Assembly: GCF_009696045.1 (NCBI RefSeq)
Contig: NZ_VUMT01000001.1
Location: 1-64,000, forward strand
Direction: 5' to 3'
Length of the DNA stretch: 64,000 nt
Origin: Velocimicrobium porci
GTDB taxonomy: Bacteria > Bacillota > Clostridia > Lachnospirales > Lachnospiraceae
Positions 8,237-16,373 of the stretch are shown piece by piece. The notes under the pieces were generated by a model. It made no database searches, was not told where the DNA came from, and was given only the letters and a program-made list of their open reading frames with translations. A program made the translations under genes and the position numbers. Positions within the stretch are counted from its first letter, which is position 1. Each line of letters begins with the position of its first letter.

Positions 8237-8485
8237 ATGAGTAAATATTATTCTATCAATGAATTTTCAAAAATTTTAGGAGTGTCAGCACAAACATTAC
8301 GAAATTGGGATAATAATGGAAAACTTCATCCACACCATACTTCTAGCAATGGATATAGATATTATTCACATGAACAACTAAATCAAGTGATGAATATAAA
8401 ACCAAATCTTGATAGAATTGTTATTGGATATTGTAGAGTTTCAAGTAATAAACAAAAAGATGATTTGGAATGGCAAACGTGCTGA
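8237..8485 (+). pseudogene. Truncated IS607-family serine transposase TnpA
   Basis: The frame encodes 82 residues: a MerR-like winged-helix domain (YSINEFSKILGVSAQTLRNWD, then NGYRYYS) followed by the very start of the serine-recombinase catalytic domain, IGYCRVSSNKQKDDLEWQ, with the nucleophilic Ser. A family member would run to about 200 residues; the rest of the catalytic domain is deleted and the frame runs into TnpB sequence. It is therefore a non-functional transposase fragment. Only the DNA-binding domain could still be made. Confidence 0.85.
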
Positions 8486-9231
8486 CCAAGCAAGAAAACT
8501 AATGAATATACTTGGTTAAACAATGTTTCAAACAACGTAACAAAGCAAGCAATTAAAGATGCTTGTGAAACATATAATGTAAAAATCCAGTTTACAGATA
8601 CACATGTAAAAGTAGAAGGTTTTGCAACTTCTAAAAAGAAAAATAAGCAGAAACTAAACTGGATAAGACTTGCAGAACATGATCGTATACCTACTGAAAA
8701 CATAAAATATATGAATCCTCGTATTAAATATGATGGACTTAATTGGTATATAACGGTTGGAATTGAATATAAAGATTGTACTACTCTTCCATCAAATGAA
8801 GGCATTGGAATTGATTTAGGAATGAAAGATTTAGCAATATGTTCTGATGAACATAAATATAAAAATATTAATAAGACACAAAGAATTAAAAAACTAGAAA
8901 AAAGAAAACGCAGGTTACAGCGTTCTATATCAAGGAAATATGAAAATAATAAGAAGGAGGAAGTTACTGTAAAACAAGTAACATTGTAAAAAGCGAAAAA
9001 GAACTTTTAAAATTAAATCATAGACTAGCGGATATTCGTCAGAACTATTTACATCAAACTACTACTGAGATAGTGAAAACCAAGCCGTCTTATATAGTAT
9101 TAGAAGATTTGAAGTTGTCAGACCGTATTTACAAATGTGAATGTGGAAACGTGATAGATAGAGATTACCAAGCTTCTTTAAATCTAAAAAGATATGGAGA
9201 AACGACTTTAGAACAACAATCTGTATCATAA
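8486..9231 (+). pseudogene. Frameshifted and deleted IS607-type TnpB
   Basis: Pieces of one TnpB follow the truncated TnpA. An N-terminal fragment reads NEYTWLNNVSNNVTKQAIKDA. A central open frame (8711-8989) contains the RuvC-I motif GIGIDLGMKDLAICSDE and the basic segment KRKRRLQRSISRKY. After a frameshift near 8970 the sequence reads ELLKLNHRLADIRQNYLHQTT and YIVLEDLKLSDR, then jumps to the last half of the zinc finger CECGNVIDRDYQASLNLKRYGE and a stop at 9229-9231. Several internal deletions are evident, including the segment between the Glu-containing VLEDL motif and the finger. It is inactive. Confidence 0.85.
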
Positions 9232-9371
9232 CACGTTCAAGTTAATACAGATATGTACTGATGCGTTTAGTCAGGAATTTACGCCTATGGAGTGTACAAG
9301 AACTTGTGAGTAGTATCTGAATTTATTCAGTACAAAAGCATACACGATGAAGTAGGAATGAAACATAAAAG

Positions 9372-9393
9372 TTTATAACTTTTTATAAGTTTT
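9372..9393 (-). repeat. Right copy of the 22-bp inverted repeat
   Basis: Exact reverse complement of 8148-8169. It ends 15 bases before the start codon of the PHP gene, so the element boundary lies in what must be that gene's 5' untranslated region. Confidence 0.7.
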
Positions 9394-9408
9394 CAGTAAC
9401 GGAATAAA

Positions 9409-10143
9409 ATGAATTTCTATTTAGATACTCATACACATACATTAGCAAGTGGACACGCTTACAGTACAGTGTCAGAAATGATTAACGCTGCAAAGGAAAA
9501 AGGCTTATCCTTACTTGCAATCACTGAACATGCCCCCAAAATGCCTGGAACCTGTCACGAGTTTTACTTCCATAATTTCCGTGTTTTTAAAAATAAAGAC
9601 TTCGGAATTGAACTTTTACTTGGAAGTGAATTAAACATATTAGATTTTGACGGACATGTGGATTTAGATGAAAATACGTTAAAGTCATTAGACCTTTGTA
9701 TTGCAAGTCTTCATCTGCCTTGTTATGAACCGGGTACGAAAGAACAAAATACAAATGCCTATATAAATGCTATGAAAAATCCATATATTCATATCATAGG
9801 ACATCCTGACGATGGAAGAATTCCAGTGGACTATGAAAAGCTTGTAAAAACAGCGAAAGAGAACCATATTGCACTGGAATTAAATAACAGCTCCTTAAAT
9901 CCACTCAGCTTTCGTCCAAATGCAAAAGAAAATGATCTTGTTTATTTAGAGTTATGTAAGACTTATCAAGTTCCAATCTCTTTAGGCAGCGATGCACATA
10001 TTTGTTACGATGTTGCTAATTTTACTTATGCTGCTTCCGTTCTCAAACAAGTAAATTTTCCAGAAGAGCTTATTTTAAATACCTCTTTAGAACGCTTCAA
10101 ACAATATATGGAAGAACGAAAAAAATTTATAAAATCCATATAA
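9409..10143 (+). CDS. PHP-domain phosphatase (YcdX/histidinol-phosphatase-like)
   Basis: A 244-residue PHP-domain metal-dependent phosphoesterase. The metal-binding motifs are DTHTHT (about 6-11), the TEHAPKM block (about 38-44), GSELNI, a lone His in CIASLHLP, IIGHPDDG (about 124-131) and SLGSDAH near the C-terminus. Relatives include E. coli YcdX and polymerase/histidinol phosphatases; the substrate of stand-alone YcdX-type members is not settled. The ribosome-binding region is weak (GGA only). The inverted repeat of an insertion-sequence remnant ends 15 bases before the ATG, so the native promoter has probably been displaced. It may now be read from the remnant. Confidence 0.88.
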   Translation: MNFYLDTHTHTLASGHAYSTVSEMINAAKEKGLSLLAITEHAPKMPGTCHEFYFHNFRVFKNKDFGIELLLGSELNILDFDGHVDLDENTLKSLDLCIASLHLPCYEPGTKEQNTNAYINAMKNPYIHIIGHPDDGRIPVDYEKLVKTAKENHIALELNNSSLNPLSFRPNAKENDLVYLELCKTYQVPISLGSDAHICYDVANFTYAASVLKQVNFPEELILNTSLERFKQYMEERKKFIKSI

Positions 10144-10224
10144 AAACGCTTTACTTTACAACTTTATCGTGGTAAAATTAGTAACAGAATAAGGGGAATT
10201 TTATTTACATAAGGAGCGATTAGA

Positions 10225-10527
10225 ATGAATAAAAAAATTAAAACCCCCGCTGTTGACCACTTATTTGAAGCCATATTAAGCTTACAGAGTCCGGAAGAAT
10301 GTTATACCTTCTTTGAGGACGTTTGTACAATAAATGAACTGTTGTCCCTATCACAACGTTTTGAAGTTGCTAAAATGCTCAGAGAACAAAAGACTTATCT
10401 GGAAATAGCTGAGAAAACAGGTGCTTCCACTGCTACAATAAGCCGTGTCAATCGTTCTCTAAATTATGGTAACGATGGCTATGATATGGTCTTTAAACGT
10501 ATTGAAGAAAAAGATGTAAGTCAATAG
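10225..10527 (+). CDS. YerC/YecD-family TrpR-like DNA-binding protein
   Basis: A 100-residue protein of the TrpR-related YerC/YecD family. Residues about 38-80 hold the helix-turn-helix: LSQRFEVAKMLREQKTYLEIA followed by the recognition-helix segment TGASTATISRVNRSL. The family is widespread in Firmicutes and Tenericutes; its ligand and targets are not established. It lies 81 bases after the PHP gene with its own ribosome site (AAGGAGCG). A 12-bp perfect hairpin follows the stop codon. No trp genes are nearby. Confidence 0.88.
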   Translation: MNKKIKTPAVDHLFEAILSLQSPEECYTFFEDVCTINELLSLSQRFEVAKMLREQKTYLEIAEKTGASTATISRVNRSLNYGNDGYDMVFKRIEEKDVSQ

Positions 10528-10540
10528 CCCAAAACACGCT

Positions 10541-10578
10541 AGGTCTTCTATGGTAATATGTATAATCATAGAAGACCT
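10541..10578 (+). terminator. Hairpin after the YerC-like gene
   Basis: Perfect 12-bp arms (AGGTCTTCTATG and its complement) with a 14-nt loop. The downstream sequence TTATTAATA is only weakly T-rich. It lies 14 bases past the stop. It is probably a terminator, or an mRNA 3'-end stabiliser. Confidence 0.6.
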
Positions 10579-10812
10579 TATTAATACTATGTTTCTATCC
10601 GACTTTATTAATTCTGTTTCAAAACAAAATATATCAATTTCAAAGATTATTTCTTTACTTTTCCTATAACAATTCTTACTATTTTAACTCCACTTCCAAC
10701 GCTTAAAATACAGAATTTGGCAATCTTATACTTTTTGTCCAACGAATGTCAAACTATGGTTAATTAAGAACCAAATTCCTCTCCTCCATTCAAATCAGCC
10801 GTCATAAAACAC

Positions 10813-10841
10813 TTGTCATATAGTTTTCAATACTATATAAT
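10813..10841 (+). promoter_or_regulatory. Sigma-A-type promoter of the DUF1836 gene
   Basis: TTGTCA (10813-10818) and TATAAT (10836-10841) are separated by 17 bases. The start codon lies 20 bases downstream of the -10, so the leader is very short. The preceding 230 bases (10579-10812) hold no recognisable feature. Confidence 0.7.
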
Positions 10842-10861
10842 GTAAACCAGAGGTGAGAAAC

Positions 10862-11518
10862 GTGGGCGTTAATAACGAAGAATATATTATGCAGATTATT
10901 CAAAGTCTGCAAAAATTAGACTATATTAAACCAGAAGAAATACCAAATATTGATTTATATATGGATCAGGTTACTACATTTATTGATGAACATCTCAGTG
11001 GTTCTAAACGTTATCCCGATGATAAGCTACTGACCAAAACAATGATTAATAATTATACGAAAAACAATCTGCTTCCATCACCAAATAAAAAGAAATACTC
11101 AAAAGAGCATATGCTTTTATTAATTTTTATTTATTACTTTAAAAATATTCTTTCTATTAGTGATATACAAACCATTTTTACTCCATTAACGGAACGATTT
11201 TATAATCATCAAAATGACATTTCTTTAGAAGAAATTTATAATCAAATATTTCAATTAAGTGAAGAACAAATTAATTCGTTAACCAAAGATGTTATACGCA
11301 AATATACAAAGGCAAAAGATACTTTTTCCGATACAGACAATGATGAAGACAAAGAATTTTTACAAACATTTTCTTTTATTTGTATGTTAAGTTTTGATGT
11401 CTATGTAAAAAAAGTTATTATTGAAAAATTGATTGATAAGACCGTTTCCGGAATTAGTGAACCAGATACAAAGAAAAAAAAGAAAGAAAAAAAAGAGAAA
11501 CCAGAAAATTTGCAATAA
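10862..11518 (+). CDS. DUF1836 domain-containing putative regulator
   Basis: About 218 residues. The central part matches DUF1836 proteins of Clostridia: LLTKTMINNYTKNNLLPSPNKKKYS (about 55-79) looks like a MerR-type winged-helix recognition element followed by a helical effector-like region. The C-terminus is a low-complexity Lys/Glu tail. I place the start at the GTG at 10862 because the upstream in-frame GTG (10853) lies inside the ribosome site AGAGGTGA. Regulatory role is inferred from the HTH-like motif; targets are unknown. It precedes pcrA by 50 bases and may be cotranscribed with it. Confidence 0.85.
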   Translation: MGVNNEEYIMQIIQSLQKLDYIKPEEIPNIDLYMDQVTTFIDEHLSGSKRYPDDKLLTKTMINNYTKNNLLPSPNKKKYSKEHMLLLIFIYYFKNILSISDIQTIFTPLTERFYNHQNDISLEEIYNQIFQLSEEQINSLTKDVIRKYTKAKDTFSDTDNDEDKEFLQTFSFICMLSFDVYVKKVIIEKLIDKTVSGISEPDTKKKKKEKKEKPENLQ

Positions 11519-11568
11519 AATTTTAAAAATTAATAAGAAAGGGTGCCTCATCGGTGACAGGTGATTAT

Positions 11569-13908
11569 ATGAACATTTTAGAAGGATTGAATAAAGAGCA
11601 AAAAGAGGCTGTTATGCATAATAAGGGACCGCTTCTAATACTGGCAGGCGCCGGTTCTGGGAAAACAAGAGTTCTCACTCATCGTATTGCCTATTTAATT
11701 GATCAATGTGATGTCAATCCATGGAACATACTCGCACTTACATTTACAAACAAAGCTGCAAAGGAAATGCGGGAACGTGTTGACCGTATTGTTGGTTATG
11801 GCTCCGAAAATATTTGGGTAAGTACATTTCACTCCACTTGTGTGCGTATTTTAAGACGTTATATCGAGGCAATCGGTTATGACAGAAGTTTTACTATCTA
11901 TGATTCTGACGATCAGAAAACATTAATGCGGGATATTTGTAAATATTTAAATATAGATACAAAATATACGAAAGAACGTACTCTATTATCTGTAATATCT
12001 TCTGCCAAAGATGAATTAATAACTCCAGAGACATTTATGAAAAATGCTCAGGGGGATTTTAATCAGGAACGCTATGCAAACGTGTATATGGAATATCAAA
12101 AACGATTAAAGGCAAATAACGCACTCGATTTTGACGACTTAATTTTTAAAACAATTGAATTATTTGAAAAGAACCCGGAAATTTTAAGTAACTATCAAAA
12201 TCGATTTAAGTATATTATGGTTGATGAGTATCAGGACACCAATACTGCACAATTCCATCTCATCAGCTTGTTAGCTTCCACTGAAAATGAATATGGTGAA
12301 ATAGAGCATAATCTTTGTGTTGTTGGTGATGATGATCAGTCAATCTATAAATTTCGTGGTGCCAACATACATAATATTTTAAATTTTGAGAAAGAATATC
12401 CTAAGACTCGTGTCATTAAATTAGAGCAAAATTACCGCTCTACGAAAAATATCTTAAAGGCTGCAAATGAAGTAATTAAACACAATATAGAGCGAAAAGA
12501 AAAAGCTCTTTGGACGGATAATGAAGAAGGGGAACCGATTGCCTTTACCCAGTTCGATACAGAGTATGCAGAAGCAGAGGCAATTGTAAATGATATTTAT
12601 CATGCAACCCAAGAAGAAGGATGTGCTTTTCAGGACTTTGCAATTCTTTATCGTACCAATGCCCAGTCTCGTATTTTCGAAGAAAAATTGGTGCGAAAAA
12701 ACATTCCTTATAAAATCGTCGGTGCTGTTAATTTCTATGCCCGAAAAGAAATTAAAGACTTACTTGCCTATTTGAAAACCATTGACAATGGTTTAGATGA
12801 TATTGCAGTAAAGCGAATTATTAATGTACCAAGGCGCGGAATTGGATTAACAACCATTGACCGTGTATCTCAATATGCAGCTGACAATAATATGAGTTTT
12901 TATAATGCCCTCCGGCATGCAAATTCAATTCCCGGTATTGGAAGGAGTCTTGCCAAAATAGAATCCTTTGTCAGCATGATTGAAATTTTAAAAGGTAAAA
13001 TAAGTGAGCCGGATTATTCCATTGAAGATTTAATCAATGAAATTATTGAAGCAACCGGATATGTCGCTGAACTGGAAGCAGAAGAAACTGTTGAGGCAGA
13101 AAGCCGTATTGAAAATATCGAAGAATTAATTAACAAAATTATTGCTTTTGAATCTGCTGCCGAAGAAGCACCCACTTTAAGTGCATTTTTAGAAGAGGTT
13201 GCATTGGTTGCTGATATTGATAATTTAGAGGACAGTACAAATGTTGTTGTATTAATGACACTTCATAGCGCAAAAGGATTAGAATTTCCTTTTGTTTATC
13301 TTTGTGGAATGGAAGATGGAATCTTCCCAAGCTATATGACGCTAACCTCTGACGATCCAACAGAACTTGAAGAAGAACGTCGTCTTTGCTATGTCGGAAT
13401 TACAAGAGCGAAGAAAAAATTATCATTGAGTGCAGCACGGCAAAGAATGGTTCGTGGTGAAACTAATTTTAATAAACCTTCTTGTTTTATAAATGAGATT
13501 CCACGTTATTTATTAAAACAGACCACCGAATCTCTTTCGCCTAAATTTCCAAAAAATACATCGACATTGGGAAATAAACCAAATCTTCCAACCGGTCGTC
13601 ATCTTGCTCCAACACATGATTCTGGAATTTTTGGCAATCATCCATTTATTCAAAAAGGATTTGGTAACCGCAATTTAGAGCCAACCATGTTTGAAAAAGA
13701 AAAACCAAAGAAAGTAACTCCAACCGCATTAAAAGGCACTCCACATTACAAACCTGGTGATACTGTCTATCACAGCCGTTTTGGAGAAGGTGTCGTTTTA
13801 GATTTACAGCCATTATCTAATGATTATGAAGTAACCGTAGCATTTCAAAATTCCGGTACAAAAAAAATGCGGTCTTCTTTTGCAAAATTAAAAACAGTAA
13901 CAAAATAA
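11569..13908 (+). CDS. pcrA: ATP-dependent DNA helicase PcrA/UvrD
   Basis: A 779-residue superfamily 1A helicase that unwinds DNA 3' to 5' in repair and replication restart. Motifs in order: LAGAGSGKTRVLTHRI (Walker A, motif I), TFTNKAAKEMRERV (Ia), VDEYQDTN (II), GDDDQSIYKFRGA (III), LEQNYRSTKNI (IV), MTLHSAKGLEFPFVYLCGMEDGIFP (V), EEERRLCYVGITRAKKKL (VI). The C-terminal tail ends with a Tudor-like module (GDTVYHSRFGEGVVLDLQ), typical of PcrA, which contacts RNA polymerase. I chose ATG 11569, spaced from AGGTGA, over an upstream GTG at 11554. It is usually followed by ligA in Firmicutes, but not here. Confidence 0.97.
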   Translation: MNILEGLNKEQKEAVMHNKGPLLILAGAGSGKTRVLTHRIAYLIDQCDVNPWNILALTFTNKAAKEMRERVDRIVGYGSENIWVSTFHSTCVRILRRYIEAIGYDRSFTIYDSDDQKTLMRDICKYLNIDTKYTKERTLLSVISSAKDELITPETFMKNAQGDFNQERYANVYMEYQKRLKANNALDFDDLIFKTIELFEKNPEILSNYQNRFKYIMVDEYQDTNTAQFHLISLLASTENEYGEIEHNLCVVGDDDQSIYKFRGANIHNILNFEKEYPKTRVIKLEQNYRSTKNILKAANEVIKHNIERKEKALWTDNEEGEPIAFTQFDTEYAEAEAIVNDIYHATQEEGCAFQDFAILYRTNAQSRIFEEKLVRKNIPYKIVGAVNFYARKEIKDLLAYLKTIDNGLDDIAVKRIINVPRRGIGLTTIDRVSQYAADNNMSFYNALRHANSIPGIGRSLAKIESFVSMIEILKGKISEPDYSIEDLINEIIEATGYVAELEAEETVEAESRIENIEELINKIIAFESAAEEAPTLSAFLEEVALVADIDNLEDSTNVVVLMTLHSAKGLEFPFVYLCGMEDGIFPSYMTLTSDDPTELEEERRLCYVGITRAKKKLSLSAARQRMVRGETNFNKPSCFINEIPRYLLKQTTESLSPKFPKNTSTLGNKPNLPTGRHLAPTHDSGIFGNHPFIQKGFGNRNLEPTMFEKEKPKKVTPTALKGTPHYKPGDTVYHSRFGEGVVLDLQPLSNDYEVTVAFQNSGTKKMRSSFAKLKTVTK

Positions 13909-13959
13909 AATTATTCACGTAAATTTAATAGAAAATATATAGTAAAATCGTTACCAGAG

Positions 13960-13968
13960 TGGTATAAT
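13960..13968 (+). promoter_or_regulatory. Extended -10 promoter of the small membrane protein gene
   Basis: TGGTATAAT (TGn extended -10 plus perfect TATAAT). No good -35 is visible 17 bases upstream, as is usual for extended -10 promoters. The gene starts 75 bases downstream. Confidence 0.5.
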
Positions 13969-14043
13969 ACTGACAAATATAATTTTTATATTCTTATTTT
14001 CTTACAATGACTAATACAATTACCAGAGAAAGGAAGTGCTTAT

Positions 14044-14295
14044 ATGTCAAACAAATTAGAAGAATTACTAAACACGGCAAAGCTTAACGAACTACTTCGT
14101 AAAAAAGAATTAGAAGATGAAAAAAAATCCTGTATTATGTGGGGATTAGCAATCCTAGGTGCTGTTGCACTTGTCGGTGTAATCGCATATGCAGTATATA
14201 AACATTTTACACCTGATTATTTGGAAGATTTTGAAGATGATTTTGATGACTTCGACGATGACTTTTTCGAAGATGTAGATGATACTGAAGAATAA
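14044..14295 (+). CDS. Small single-pass membrane protein with acidic tail
   Basis: An 83-residue protein with no recognised family. An amphipathic charged N-terminus (residues 1-28) leads to one membrane helix (about 31-52, MWGLAILGAVALVGVIAYAV), followed by a strongly acidic tail in which Asp, Glu and Phe alternate (FEDDFDDFDDDFFEDVDD). The design suggests a membrane anchor with an acidic, possibly cation- or protein-binding tail. A ribosome site (AGAAAGGAAG) precedes it and an excellent terminator follows, so it is monocistronic. It sits just before the dipicolinate synthase genes, but nothing shows a link to sporulation. Confidence 0.75.
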   Translation: MSNKLEELLNTAKLNELLRKKELEDEKKSCIMWGLAILGAVALVGVIAYAVYKHFTPDYLEDFEDDFDDFDDDFFEDVDDTEE

Positions 14296-14314
14296 TTATA
14301 GTAAAAATTTTTAT

Positions 14315-14363
14315 AGGGATGTGTACCATATTTAAATAAATGGTATACATCCCTTCTTTTTTC
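14315..14363 (+). terminator. Intrinsic terminator
   Basis: GGGATGTGTACCAT pairs with ATGGTATACATCCC (one mismatch), followed by TTCTTTTTTC. It separates the small membrane protein gene from dpaA. Confidence 0.85.
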
Positions 14364-14430
14364 ACATTTTTTCGTTTCTTTACATACTATGTTGTATAGT
14401 CATTAAGCTACCTTATCAGGAGGATTTCTT

Positions 14431-15300
14431 ATGTATGACATTGCAATTCTTGGCGGTGATATCAGGCAAATCTATATGGCAGAACAGTTTAGAAGGCAAA
14501 ACCTGTCCATAATTACTTATGGACTTACCCATCCGATGATTCAAGATGTATGTGCCAAAGGAGCATCGATGAAAGAAACCATTCAATCCAGCCATATTTT
14601 AGTTAGTGCGATTCCTTTCTCAAAAGATGGAATTACAATTCCGGCACTTACCTCATCGTCTGATATGACCATTTCTAATTTTAATGCTTCTATTCGTTCC
14701 GAGCAGGTTTTATTTGCAGGTATGATTTCTGATAAAGTCCGCTCTTATTGTCATCAGTGTAAGGTATCTTTCTTTGACTTTATGGAAGATGATTCCATTG
14801 CAATTGCCAATGGAATTGCTACCGCTGAAGGAGCAATTATGGAAGCAATTAACCAAAGTCCAACAAACCTTCATAAAAGCCATTGTCTTGTTTTAGGTTT
14901 TGGGCGATGTGCAAAAACACTGGCAGTTAAGCTAAAAGCACTGGATACCATCGTAACAGTTGCTGCACGCAAGGATTCCGATCGTGCAATGGCAGAAGCT
15001 TTTGGTTTTCATGCAATCCCATTAAACAAGCTTTGTGACATGCTCCCTCATTTCACTTATATTTTTAATACAATACCTGCCTTAATACTGGATGCAAACC
15101 TTTTATCCCGAGTATCGAAAGATGCCATTATTATTGATCTGGCTTCAGCACCCGGCGGGTTAGATTATAAAGCTGCAAAAGCTTATGGTCTTCATGCAAA
15201 CTTATGTCTTGGAATTCCCGGAAAAGTTTCTCCAAAAGCTTCTGCACAAATTTTAACTGACAAAGTAATGGAACATGTAATGAAAAGAAAGAAGGGATAA
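14431..15300 (+). CDS. dpaA: Dipicolinate synthase subunit A
   Basis: A 289-residue SpoVFA/DpaA protein. It starts with a Rossmann-like fold (DIAILGGDIRQIYMAE) and has a second NAD(P)-binding motif in the C-terminal half (LVLGFGRCAKTLAVKLKAL, about residues 153-171). With subunit B it oxidises dihydrodipicolinate to dipicolinic acid in the mother cell; the acid is then loaded into the spore core as the calcium chelate. dpaB follows after 3 bases. A strong ribosome site (AGGAGGATTTCTT) precedes the ATG. Many Clostridia lack spoVF and use EtfA instead, so its presence says this lineage has the canonical enzyme. Expression is expected from sigma-K, but I could not fix a convincing promoter. Confidence 0.95.
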   Translation: MYDIAILGGDIRQIYMAEQFRRQNLSIITYGLTHPMIQDVCAKGASMKETIQSSHILVSAIPFSKDGITIPALTSSSDMTISNFNASIRSEQVLFAGMISDKVRSYCHQCKVSFFDFMEDDSIAIANGIATAEGAIMEAINQSPTNLHKSHCLVLGFGRCAKTLAVKLKALDTIVTVAARKDSDRAMAEAFGFHAIPLNKLCDMLPHFTYIFNTIPALILDANLLSRVSKDAIIIDLASAPGGLDYKAAKAYGLHANLCLGIPGKVSPKASAQILTDKVMEHVMKRKKG

Positions 15301-15303
15301 TCA

Positions 15304-15891
15304 ATGACCCTAGAAGGTAAAGAAATCGGTTTTGCGATGACCGGTTCATTTTGTACTTTTAAAGTAATCTTTAAACAATTAGAAGAATTAGTAAAAACCG
15401 GAGCTCACATAACTCCTATTTTCTCAAACGCAGTTCAAAATATAGATTGCCGATTCGGTAACTCAAAGGAATTTTATGAAAAGGCAAAAAAAATCACTGG
15501 AAAAGAGCCAATTACAACGTTGGAAGGTGCCGAACCAATTGGTCCAAAGGCACTTCTGGATTTAGTAATTATAGCACCTTGTACCGGTAACACCTTAGCA
15601 AAATTAACATATGCTATGATTGATTCACCAGTTCTTATGGCTGCCAAAGCTCATTTAAGAAATGACCGGCCTGTTGTAATCTTTCCTTCTACAAATGACG
15701 CACTTAGTATGAATTTTAAAAACATCGGTGCTCTGCTAAATTGCAAAAATATCTATTTTGTTCCATTTCGGCAAGATAGCTATAAATCAAAACCTAACTC
15801 AATGGTTGCTAACCCTGAGCTAATTCTTCCTACAATGGAACTTGCTTTGGATGGAAAGCAGATACAGCCTATCATTTTAGCACCAAAATAA
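15304..15891 (+). CDS. dpaB: Dipicolinate synthase subunit B
   Basis: A 195-residue flavoprotein-like protein (SpoVFB/DpaB, UbiX/Pad-type fold). The N-terminus IGFAMTGSFCTFKVIFKQL is the phosphate-binding loop of this fold, and LVIIAPCTGNTLAKLTYAMIDSPV (about 91-114) is the conserved core. It forms the active dipicolinate synthase with DpaA, encoded immediately upstream, so the pair is one operon. Length matches the family. It is strong evidence that the organism makes endospores. Confidence 0.95.
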   Translation: MTLEGKEIGFAMTGSFCTFKVIFKQLEELVKTGAHITPIFSNAVQNIDCRFGNSKEFYEKAKKITGKEPITTLEGAEPIGPKALLDLVIIAPCTGNTLAKLTYAMIDSPVLMAAKAHLRNDRPVVIFPSTNDALSMNFKNIGALLNCKNIYFVPFRQDSYKSKPNSMVANPELILPTMELALDGKQIQPIILAPK

Positions 15892-15998
15892 TAAAAAATT
15901 TACTTTACTATCGCTCCAAATAATCGTATAATTCATATAGTTTTAAAGCTTTAAATTTTTCGAATAAATCTATAAGCTAAGCATATTTGGAGGGAAAA

Positions 15999-16268
15999 AT
16001 GAAAGAACTTTTTTACACTTATCTGTTGCTAATAAATATAATTGGTTTTATTAGTATGGGTATCGACAAACGCAGGGCTATAAAACACCACTGGCGTATC
16101 CCTGAGCGAACACTATTTCTCACCGCCTTTTTTGGTGGAAGCCTTGGTACTGTACTTGCAATGTACTGCTTCCACCACAAAACAAAGGCAAAACCTCTGT
16201 CAATTCTACTGCCTGGATGCCTTTTGCTTCATACTGTCATAGCCGGATACATAATTTTTATAAAATAA
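15999..16268 (+). CDS. DUF1294 family membrane protein
   Basis: An 89-residue integral membrane protein with three hydrophobic segments and the family motif GIDKRRAIKHHWRIPERTL (about 25-43) followed by FFGGSLGTVLAMYCFHHKTK. DUF1294 has no known function. The ATG at 15999 is chosen because GGAGGG sits 5 bases upstream; an in-frame TTG further upstream overlaps the ribosome site. It converges on asnB, from which it is separated by a long perfect hairpin. Confidence 0.88.
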   Translation: MKELFYTYLLLINIIGFISMGIDKRRAIKHHWRIPERTLFLTAFFGGSLGTVLAMYCFHHKTKAKPLSILLPGCLLLHTVIAGYIIFIK

Positions 16269-16285
16269 AATCATTCGAATACAGT

Positions 16286-16333
16286 GCATATTATATTATA
16301 AATCTCAATCTCCCAATTTATAATATAATATGC
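16286..16333. terminator. Bidirectional hairpin between convergent genes
   Basis: Perfect 17-bp arms (16286-16302 and 16317-16333), almost entirely A/T except the terminal GC, with a 14-nt loop. There is no T-tract, but its place between two converging genes argues for a bidirectional terminator or barrier. Confidence 0.6.
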
Positions 16334-16373
16334 CTGCCCGTCACCATTCAGATTCATGTTCCTAACTTCTATT

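Noticed and set aside
8383-8805. 140-codon minus-strand ORF inside the IS607 remnant
   Set aside because: It is antisense to recognisable TnpA and TnpB sequence and has a hydrophobic, artefactual composition.
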